A stretch of 64,000 nucleotides of DNA from Amoebidium appalachense (taxonomy: Eukaryota > Ichthyosporea). Shown here piece by piece: positions 56,385 to 64,000 of this stretch; the first letter of the stretch is position 1; each line of letters begins with the position of its first letter. The notes below the pieces were generated by a model. The model worked only from the letters and a program-made list of their open reading frames with translations. It made no database searches and was not told the DNA's origin. The stretch covers positions 15,996,001 to 16,060,000 of the forward strand of contig CAVNZM010000001.1 in NCBI GenBank assembly GCA_963693365.1, read 5' to 3'. The position numbers and the translations under genes were made by a program.

Positions 56385-58620
56385 ACATTCACCCACCAAC
56401 CCACCCACCAACCCACCCAACCACCACCACCACACCACCAATACCACCCATACACACTGAACACCTATCCGCCCACGTGCACTCAAACAACTGTTACATG
56501 GCACGACAATATAAATATTCCTACTTTTTGTTGTTATTTTATAAGTAACATTGACGTTGAAGTCAGCAAAATATGCATGAAGGTGCAGCAATACGAGCAA
56601 TTGTAGTGCAGTTCATGTCAATCGTTCACCGTACACGTGTGTAGACACGTGACGGTGACGCGATGAGTGTGTGTTTGTGTACGTTCGTTCGTGTGTGTGT
56701 GTGTGTGTGTGTGTGCGTGCAACGCCGTGCGTGTGTGTGTGCCTGTGTGTACACGCTGTGTCAGTCCACAGCACACGTATTAAAAATGACCATACTTATG
56801 CCATGCTGATTCTTTCAACGGACACATCGTGGCACAGAACGTTCATATGAGATCTATCGATATCCAAACTGTCAGAAACGGACAACATACGTTACATATC
56901 CAAAAGATCATGATCCCCGATCTGTATGTGCAATGTATCCATCTACGTGCGGTATCATTAGTTGTGAATTCGAAGTACCTGTGAAGTACCCACGTACGCG
57001 TACACTCCTCCGGAGTCTGCGCTTTGAGACGACGAGCCCGGGATATCATATCCTGTACGTCTAACAGGGTGATCTATTTACGTACACTGCAGCTATCACA
57101 CGTTGTGCCGCAGGGCTGCGTTTGTTTATTTCGGGGCACGGCCATCTAGAAACACCAGATAGATCTATTAGGTCCTACTACGTCCTCGGACGGCTCAGAT
57201 CAGCACGAGGCGTTTTTCGAGGGGAGAATAGGTTGACGTTAGCAGACGAATAGCAGATATTCGCAGCTAAATGCATTATGGGCGGCTCCAGAGTAGCTGC
57301 TCAGAATTGACACAGCATTTAATTCTTCGTGCGCATGCTACAGCAAGTTCTAAAACACATGGATTGGTGCCAACACCGTCGGCACCGACCGTTACATCCC
57401 AAAGTGTGTAGAGCGAAGTCCAAGATCTCAGCTCAGAGGAGTGCAATCGCAGACTTCGCAGTTAGGTGGAGCGCAACAATTGGCTCAATCATGAGCATTC
57501 CAACCAATCACAAATGTAAAATTAACACATTGATGAGCCAGATCTGCCACATCAGAAATATTAAACTAATCAATAAGCGTCATTGCTCTTTTGCCCTAGT
57601 TCAAAAGAGGCGTTCAGATTGCTTGAATGTTGTTCTCGAGCGGGAGGAGGCAGCGGTGAGAGATGACACGTGTTCGGTCAGTCGGCGGTAACGGCTACAT
57701 AGCGGTGCAAGCTGATTGGCCCTAACGGGTAGAATGTTAAGCTCAGTCGTATGTATCTTTAGTGATTGGATATAGATCAGGTATAGTTATGAAGTGATCC
57801 GTAGTTATCAGTAGATAGGTGATATGATTGGTGGCTTTTCCACTGTTCTAAAAATGTGAGTGAGCCGCGCACCAGCTTTGTAGAGCTGGCTGTGGGCGTC
57901 GTTCGTTCAGTTCTTGTTTTTAGAGCTAGTGTGTAGGTGAAAAGAAAAAAGGGGAGGGAGCAACGTGATAAGGTAATAATTAGGCTGTTTGGGTGTTTTC
58001 TTGGTTTGGTGGCACCTTGTGTAAAGGGGCAGAAGCTGAGACCTCAGTCTGATTAGTTGGTGCCTTACGGTTTGCTCTTGCTTTCTCTTTGGTTTTCGTT
58101 TTAGCGTTTGTGTGAGTGTCTGGCATCAGAGGTAAAAGGGATTTGTAGAGTTAGTTGGTTGAACTAAGTTTGGTGGTGCTACTGTAAAAGCGCACAAACT
58201 AGTTGCCTTAGCTAGCTGTCCTTTTTTCTGTTGACTTCTGCAATTGTCACACGAATTCTGGCAACTCAACGTTAACCAGCTCGTTCTCCTCATTTTCAAG
58301 GTTCCTTTTTTCGCTCTAGATATTAATACGACTTTTACATTTGTCTTTTCCCTTCAGTATGTTGTTTAGCTCGCTAGCGCTGAGGAGTCTTGTAGAGTGA
58401 AAAACTACGTAAATTTTGTCTGTCTCTCTGCCTATACAGTCACAGTGAACTTTCTGAACTCCAAGCATTACAAATACGTGCTCTGCTTTCCTTGACATGG
58501 GCAAGTGAGCCTCTCTTCTTCCCGAGCAGAAGTCTCTTATATACGACATTGTGAGTCAATGCACGGTCTCTACTAGGTAGTCGAGCTCGGTGTAAACACA
58601 CGGCCTCCCCCTGTGGGGAG
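55646..58620. other. Intergenic region between the F-BAR gene and the tyrosine-recombinase retroelement
   Basis: Mostly unique sequence. It includes poly-C (56340-56384), a short TG repeat (56690-56715) and the 20-bp motif at 57137-57156 shared with the 3141-3177 hairpin. 57800-58620 may be the 5' UTR or left end of the retroelement, but no terminal repeat was recognised. No exon is supported. Confidence 0.5.
57137..57156 (+). repeat. 20-bp motif shared with the hairpin at 3141-3177
   Basis: CACGGCCATCTAGAAACACC matches the reverse strand of 3157-3176 exactly. Here it is followed by AGATAGATCTATT and has no opposite arm nearby. Confidence 0.7.
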
Positions 58621-58656
58621 GTGCGGGGGGTGTCACGGTGGCGCGCGTGTGTGTGG

Positions 58657-60792
58657 ATGGACCGTTCGATGGCAACAAGGATGCCTAGGCCCAGCTTCCA
58701 CAGATTCGTACCCCCCTGCGCCTCCCGCAGCTGCCCAGCTGAGGCAGGGGGAGGCCACGGTCCACAGCCTTCGTTCCCGAACACAGCTGCCACGGAACCA
58801 GCTGAGTTTGGTTCTTTCCCTCGGAAGTGGTACACCGGTGAGCCCGTAGCCCCCCATGTTAGTACCCCTGGTGAGGGCGTCACGGGCGCGGCTGAGCCAG
58901 GCTTGTTTCCCCATGTGTCTAATGATTTACTTCCACTTCCCCTTTTTGTAGTCCCGCTGTTGCTTGATGGTGTTAGGTTGTCCTCTCCAAGAAGACGTGG
59001 GAGGTTCAACAAGAGATTTGCTGTGTTAAAGTTGGTTAATAGAACCATAGCTGCAATCAACACGTTGTATAATGGGCCACCTGGCTCGGTAGAATCTCCT
59101 AGGAACGATGTTTGGCACAACATGCACGACACCTCTTCCCAGAATCACACACACTTTTCAACATTTTCCCCTCCTACCAGCACACATTTTTTTCCCACGC
59201 CTTTTCCTAAATCCACGCACTTTTCTCATGCACCCTCACCGGCACAGACACAATCCATTCAGCGAATTTTCGTTTTTTGCGCGGATATGCGCCGCAGGAT
59301 CAGCAATGTCCCCTTAGCGGCTGTGTCTGAATCTTTCCCATATTTCAATCACTCAAAAGCTTTCACCCCCATAGTTGCTGAGCGTATTGCCCTTCCTCCT
59401 GAGGGGTTTGGGGCAACAGTTCCGCTCCTAGAGGTCCTTCCACCTGACCTCAAGGAGATGATGGAGAAGCCAAACGTGTTGGTGGTGGCGTCAAATCGCA
59501 CGGGTGACGCGGTCGGACAGCCGAACGGTCACGGAGTTTGCGGGCTTGGGGGCGTGTTGGCAACTGAGAGCACCACTGAGGGTGCTGAAGGAGCCCACCC
59601 TTTGCCCGGGCGTCCTGTCCATGCATTTGCGTCGCCTGCGGAGTGGCCTATATTGGCTAAGCGTATGTATGTTTGTGGTATGGTTGCTTTTTCAGAAATT
59701 TCGGAGCCCCCAAAGATTATCAATGGTTTATTTGCGGTGGAGAAAGATGAGAAGGAAGACCGTCTTATCATGGATGCTCGCCCCATGAATGCAGTCATGA
59801 TAGACCCGCCCAATCCGAATTTTCCCAGTCCGGCAGATTTGTGTAGTATCATTGTTCCGAAGGACGCAGCGGTGGTGGTGGCCAAGTACGATTTTTCGAA
59901 TTTCTACCACCGTTTTCGGGTGCCAGACTGGCTGTCTTGGTACCAAGGGCTTCCGCCGGTTTCGTCTTCAGCAGTGGGACTGCCGGGTGTCGATAGGTTG
60001 GTGTATCCGCGGGTGTTGTCTATGCCGATGGGCTGGAAATGGGCACCGTTTGTCGCCCAACGTTCTCACCAGCACATCACGCACCCGCCTTTACGTATCG
60101 AACGATGCATCCAATCGAATTCTTCACCGGCACATTCCATTACCGACCAATCGGATACGGCACATTTGATCTACGTGGATGATTGGGTGGGGGTTGGGTT
60201 GGAGGAATCTACTGTAAATTCCGAGATGACGGCAGCCGGGCGCGCTGGAGAGACACACGGATTCGAAATAAAACCGTCCAAAACGGTCACGGCGTCACGA
60301 GACCACCCGGAGACCGTAGCACTTGGGTTGGCTATAGGACGGGACGGTGTTATTCGACCGGATGCATCACGGTTGGCGCGGCTACTAGCCGACACAAAGG
60401 CGGTTCTGTTCATGCGGGAGGTGGCTCCACGGGCGTTATCTCGTTTGCTTGGGGGCTGGGCGTGGTTGTTGCTTTTGAATAGAGCTTTATTTTCTGTGTT
60501 AGAGGCGAGTTATCAGTTTGCGTTGTCAGCCGGCCAATGTCCACTAACGGCATGCCCAATCCCCTCTGCAGTCAAGGGGGAGTTGGCCCTGTTGGTGGAT
60601 TTGGCACCTCTCATTGTGTGTGATTTGACGGCTGCTCCCGCCTCTCTTCTGTTGGCATCAGATGCGTCCACCAAGGGAGCAGGTGTTTCTATTGCGTCCG
60701 TTACGGCTGAGCAATCGTTGACGGCATTAGCCTACACAGTCGGTGTCCAGACCCGGTTATTCCTTCTTGGGGCCTGTGGACGACACCGGTGA
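58657..60792 (+). CDS. YR retroelement ORF1: reverse transcriptase and start of RNase H
   Basis: The frame opens at 58621; ATG 58657 (MDRSMATRMPRPS) is the first AUG and gives 711 residues. The first ~200 residues are Pro/Ser/His-rich and may be gag-like. The RT core follows: RLIMDARPMNAV, motif A KYDFSNFYHRF, motif B SMPMGWKWAP and the catalytic YVDD (60172-60183). An RNase H start (LLLASDASTKGAG, first catalytic Asp) lies just before the stop. The RNase H domain is completed only in ORF2, in the +1 frame, with a 50-nt overlap. RT style and the downstream tyrosine recombinase place it among DIRS/Ngaro/TATE-like elements. No methyltransferase domain is seen. Confidence 0.85.
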   Translation: MDRSMATRMPRPSFHRFVPPCASRSCPAEAGGGHGPQPSFPNTAATEPAEFGSFPRKWYTGEPVAPHVSTPGEGVTGAAEPGLFPHVSNDLLPLPLFVVPLLLDGVRLSSPRRRGRFNKRFAVLKLVNRTIAAINTLYNGPPGSVESPRNDVWHNMHDTSSQNHTHFSTFSPPTSTHFFPTPFPKSTHFSHAPSPAQTQSIQRIFVFCADMRRRISNVPLAAVSESFPYFNHSKAFTPIVAERIALPPEGFGATVPLLEVLPPDLKEMMEKPNVLVVASNRTGDAVGQPNGHGVCGLGGVLATESTTEGAEGAHPLPGRPVHAFASPAEWPILAKRMYVCGMVAFSEISEPPKIINGLFAVEKDEKEDRLIMDARPMNAVMIDPPNPNFPSPADLCSIIVPKDAAVVVAKYDFSNFYHRFRVPDWLSWYQGLPPVSSSAVGLPGVDRLVYPRVLSMPMGWKWAPFVAQRSHQHITHPPLRIERCIQSNSSPAHSITDQSDTAHLIYVDDWVGVGLEESTVNSEMTAAGRAGETHGFEIKPSKTVTASRDHPETVALGLAIGRDGVIRPDASRLARLLADTKAVLFMREVAPRALSRLLGGWAWLLLLNRALFSVLEASYQFALSAGQCPLTACPIPSAVKGELALLVDLAPLIVCDLTAAPASLLLASDASTKGAGVSIASVTAEQSLTALAYTVGVQTRLFLLGACGRHR

Positions 60793-62155
60793 GCTCGTGA
60801 TTAACGCCCTTTCAGCCGATGAATGTAACGACAGCACGAACCACCCCACGACCGACGACTCTTTTCTGAAAGTAGTTGACGGTCTGCAGTGGCACCATCC
60901 GATATCTACTCCGTGGCGGCACGAAGATCACATCACCATCCTCGAGGGGCACGCGCTGCTATTATCACTACGACGTTTCACGCGAGCACCACAAAATCAC
61001 AGCACCAGAGTAGCTCATCTCATCGACAACACATCTTTATTGTTTGCGGTGGCCAAGGGTAGATCGAGTTCACGACGGCTAAACCATCTGTGCCGGCGGG
61101 TGGCAGCACTTGTGTGTGCAGCCGCACTTCGACCGGCGTGGGTGTGGGTCCCTTCTGCCCACAATCCAGCAGACATGCCGTCACGTGACGTCGTCCCCTC
61201 TGCAAAAATCACGCATATGCTCAATCTCAATGTCACGGCTCCCACAGTGGCGAAATACGACAACGCCTTGAACAAATTCGTAGCGTGGTGTGTGGAAGAT
61301 GGGGTGAGCACCTTCCAGTCGGTAGAGCAGGTGGATAACATGCTTGCGAGCTATGCAGCTGACATGTACGAAGAGTTGGGAGAGACCCGCAGCGGGCTCG
61401 CCCACTGCAAGACGGTGCTGTCAGCCATCCACCATTTCTATCCCCAGTGCAAGGACTCCTTGGTCCTGTCGGCCAGGGTCCTAAGGGGGTGGGACCATGC
61501 TAACCCGACCAATCACCACAGACCACTCCCCTACGACTACATGATTTTGGCAGTGTCGGCTCTGTGGGAATACAAGATGCCGCACGTAGCACTCTATCTG
61601 TGTATGTCATTCGCAACCTACACCCGGCCGGGGGAGCTCTCGCGGCGCACGGTGGCAGACTTCATTCCTCCGAATGATCCACGGTTGATTGAAATCAATG
61701 CTCCAGCGGGCAGTGCAGTGTTGCTTCTTCCACGGTCCAAAACGGGCAATCATCAGATGGTGGTGATCCGTGATCCAGTGTGCTTGCATTTGCTGCAGAA
61801 GCTCATGGCAGTGGGTGCATTTCCCCATGGCTCCCGCCCATCCGACCCTCTGTTTCATCCTGGGTACACACCATCGCTGGTAGCAACTCGTATGCAACAG
61901 AGTCTGACGGCTGTGGGCCTGGATAGCGACTTCTCATTGTACAGCACACGGCACGGGGCAGCCTCCACAGCAGCACTCAGAGGGGAGGACTATGAGCAAA
62001 TTCGTATCAATGGTCGGTGGCGTAATTTCACGACGCCTTTCAACCACTACATTGACACGAACAAGGCCATGCTCCTGGCAATTTCAATGCCCGCTCATCT
62101 GTCAGCCCAGGCAAAATCCTTGGCCCGTAGGCCACACATGATTACGCACGATTAG
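60743..62155 (+). CDS. YR retroelement ORF2: rest of RNase H and tyrosine recombinase
   Basis: An open frame of 471 codons in the +1 frame relative to ORF1, without a usable early AUG. It is probably made by +1 frameshifting in the overlap. Residues about 15-150 supply the remaining RNase H acidic residues: ILEGHALLL, AHLIDNTSL and NPADMPSRD. An N-terminal SAM-like recombinase region (TVAKYDNALNKFVAWC) follows, and then the catalytic part. That part has Arg in TYTRPGELS, Lys in RSKTGNH, YSTRHG (Tyr where His is usual), Trp in GRWRNF, and the Tyr nucleophile in FNHYI. Ends at TAG 62155. Integration would proceed by recombination of a circular DNA intermediate, without target duplication. The frame is intact, so the element may be young. 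Confidence 0.85.
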   Translation: MSRPGYSFLGPVDDTGELVINALSADECNDSTNHPTTDDSFLKVVDGLQWHHPISTPWRHEDHITILEGHALLLSLRRFTRAPQNHSTRVAHLIDNTSLLFAVAKGRSSSRRLNHLCRRVAALVCAAALRPAWVWVPSAHNPADMPSRDVVPSAKITHMLNLNVTAPTVAKYDNALNKFVAWCVEDGVSTFQSVEQVDNMLASYAADMYEELGETRSGLAHCKTVLSAIHHFYPQCKDSLVLSARVLRGWDHANPTNHHRPLPYDYMILAVSALWEYKMPHVALYLCMSFATYTRPGELSRRTVADFIPPNDPRLIEINAPAGSAVLLLPRSKTGNHQMVVIRDPVCLHLLQKLMAVGAFPHGSRPSDPLFHPGYTPSLVATRMQQSLTAVGLDSDFSLYSTRHGAASTAALRGEDYEQIRINGRWRNFTTPFNHYIDTNKAMLLAISMPAHLSAQAKSLARRPHMITHD

Positions 62156-62730
62156 CAGCTACAGGCTTCTACTACACACACCCAACACACATTATTTAAA
62201 AGACACAATCACAAAATAAAAACAAGTAGGGTAGGTTTGGATAGATGAAGGGGTTCTTTCGGCCATTGTGTGCTGGAAGTGCTGTTCCTTCAATAGCCTA
62301 TCATACACACACAAACACACACACATACACACACACACACGTGTGCACACACACACAGTGTTCTGGGGTTTAGGGGGTTTATCCGGGGGTTTTGGGGGTT
62401 TTCTGATCAGATACTGATATTATTTATTAGGGCTAAAATCAATAATAAAATTCCTCACTGACTTGCATTTCTGCTTCTCTTTGTCTCGGTCACCTCGGGG
62501 AGCCACGACGGGAGTGAGGGGAAGTCTTGCCTCCGGCAATTATAGGTAGTCTAATTCAATTGGCGCGGCGCATCGACGAAAAGTCTGACGTCACATTCCT
62601 TTCCAGAACTTATGCGATGTGATTGGTGCGGGGGCTCGACGAAAAGTCCCCTGGCTCACGGCTAGCATAGACTAATGCTGCCATGACTTGAATTGCATTT
62701 GCGGTAATCCCGGCCGGCACTAGGGGTTTT

Positions 62731-62925
62731 CACTTCGATCTCTTAGCTATCACGTCAACTTTTTTTCCCGATTCTTCACCATGGCAGGTATATAAAGGCT
62801 TTCGTTTCTTCTTTTTGTGGGGACTTCACTTTCACTTCGATCTCTTAGCTATCACGTCAACTTTTTTTCCCGATTCTTCACCATGGCAGGTATATAAAGG
62901 CTTTCGTTTCTTCTTTTTGTGGTGG
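62731..62925 (+). promoter_or_regulatory. Core promoter duplicated in tandem (102-bp period)
   Basis: CACTTCGATCTCTTAGCTAT ... CACCATGGCAGGTATATAAAGG ends at TTTTTGTGG. The two copies (62731 and 62833) are identical over about 93 bp. TATATAAAG boxes lie at 62789-62797 and 62891-62899. Position after the recombinase ORF suggests the right-end promoter of the retroelement. A neighbouring transcript cannot be excluded. Confidence 0.6.
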
Positions 62926-63680
62926 GAGGGAGTCCCACTCAGGGGAACGTGACTGCAGCTTGTGTGTGATGTGGCCTGGTGTATTCCTACTGCTGTGAGA
63001 GTGTGGGGGCATCTCCCTTTCGCGGAGTTTCTCGCTTGAGAAGTGGTTTCTTCAACGCCTGGTGGTCCACTGCAACCTATGGTAACTTCTACACGCTGTC
63101 TACGCTTCTGCGCGACCTATTGGCGGTGGGCTGCTGCAACTTCTTCAGCTACTTCTGCGCTGCGTGAGTGGAGGGGCGGCTACTTGGTCGTCGGGGAACT
63201 TTCCAAGTGACTGCCAGTCCTTAGCCTCCAGTCGTATGGCAATGACCGGGTTTGCTTGCATGCATTCTGTAATTGTGTTTTTCTGCGTGTCCTGCCACAA
63301 CTAGGCCACCTTATCAGAGAGCTAGATGCAGTTTCTCCGGGTTATCTAGAGGCCGGGCCCGTTGGGATTGTTTTTTAGCTCAGATTTGGTCTGCATTGCT
63401 CTTTTAGAGGCTGACTTGCTTGCTGTGCCTCGATAGGTTTTGAGGGGGGCCTGTTGGGAAGGAGCAGTAATGATGTCTTCTTGCAGAGTGTGGTCTGGTC
63501 AACATCGATGCATATGACTAGTTGGAGTAAACTAGTTTCACGCATACACGTACACTTACGGTTTTGCCCGCTGGTGTCCTTTGTCACTTGTCGCTTTATT
63601 TTTATTTCGTAGCTTTGGCTTTTTCAGTTCTATTGGTGATTATGTAGCCTGTGGCTGCACGTTGCCTTCATCAACGGATC

Positions 63681-63702
63681 AATAAACCCGAGTCAAAAGA
63701 AG
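63681..63702 (+). terminator. Poly(A) signal within a 3' motif shared by three loci
   Basis: AATAAACCCGAGTCAAAAGA followed by AG-rich sequence. A close relative (AATAAATCCAGTCAAAAGAA) stands at 15918-15937 after the LINE tail and, inverted, at 8408-8427. It probably marks the 3' end of the retroelement transcript. Confidence 0.5.
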
Positions 63703-64000
63703 AAAAGGTTTACACACTTTTGTTGACACTTGAGGTTTATGGAGAACGTGATATTTGATTATTTGACAATGCCAAGAACAATTACCATTGGACGCCATCA
63801 GGAATCCAATAGGAAAACGGTGCGAAAGCAGCCAATCATTCCGTTCCTTCCGTCGTTCTACAGCTTTCACTTCTAGACCGGTAGCATGCTAGGGTGGTTC
63901 TGTGAAAAAACTAAGTACATATTGACCCTCCAGAAACAACACGGGCAGCTACATTTCAATATTTTTACAGGGGTTGTCTACAGGTCAGAACGATAGAAAC

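Larger units (their letters stand above)
62156..64000. other. Downstream region of the YR retroelement
   Basis: Contains a CA repeat (62305-62357), two GACGAAAAGTC words near 62575 and 62638, a duplicated TATA promoter (62731-62925) and a poly(A)-signal motif (63681-63702). This is probably the element's 3' non-coding part and right terminus, but no repeat matching the left side was found by eye. The short frame 62979-63167 has no ATG and no family resemblance. Confidence 0.5.

Noticed and set aside
58440-59132. 230-codon minus-strand ORF opposite the retroelement ORF1
   Set aside because: It is antisense to the RT ORF in a codon-biased region and has no family resemblance.

Overview
The window is nuclear DNA from an intron-rich eukaryote. 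Its gene content (a 193-residue RhoA-type GTPase, a PSTPIP-like F-BAR/SH3 protein, calcium-binding EGF repeats, a BTB/T1 protein with NHL repeats, an OTU protease with chromatin-type modules) suggests a holozoan, either a unicellular relative of animals or an early-branching animal. I cannot name the species. The most obvious physical trait is an extreme density of poly-C/poly-G tracts, CA/TG and CT microsatellites. These fill introns and spacers and create most of the long 'ORFs' made of His-Thr, Cys-Val, Pro or Gly; none of those is real.

Layout. 1-2.1 kb: dispersed and tandem repeats in poly-C. 2.1-5.6 kb (+): an EGF-repeat gene whose first repeats have lost cysteines and reading frame. 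5.6-9.4 kb: microsatellites and dispersed repeats. 9.5-13.3 kb (-): a three-exon, 690-residue OTU/CXC/SANT-like/zinc-finger protein. 14.4-14.9 kb (-): a small secreted protein. 15-22.7 kb: a graveyard of mobile elements. It holds a LINE tail, two copies of another LINE (one with a perfect 10-bp target-site duplication), and a miniature LTR element with a copia-type half-initiator-tRNA primer site inside poly-C. 23.3-26.3 kb (-): coiled coil-BTB/T1-NHL gene. 28.1-32.2 kb (+): Rho gene. 35.7-36.6 kb (-): single-exon type II membrane protein with a beta-trefoil lectin domain. 36.9-37.8 kb (-): unidentified ORF. 38.1-55.6 kb (+): F-BAR/SH3 gene in at least 13 coding exons, with two MITE-like elements in its introns and, in intron 10, a roughly 4.5-kb AT-rich, G-poor island of unknown origin ending in cascaded minisatellites. 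58.6-62.2 kb (+): tyrosine-recombinase (DIRS/Ngaro-like) retroelement with RT, RNase H and recombinase, followed by a duplicated TATA promoter and a poly(A)-signal motif shared with other elements here.

Gene models were joined by eye from GT-AG sites, phase and family resemblance. Total coding lengths are multiples of three for the OTU, NHL, Rho and F-BAR genes, which supports them. Rho and the F-BAR/SH3 protein belong to one actin/membrane-remodelling theme, but nothing in the sequence shows that they are co-regulated. No tRNA, rRNA or CRISPR array was found.
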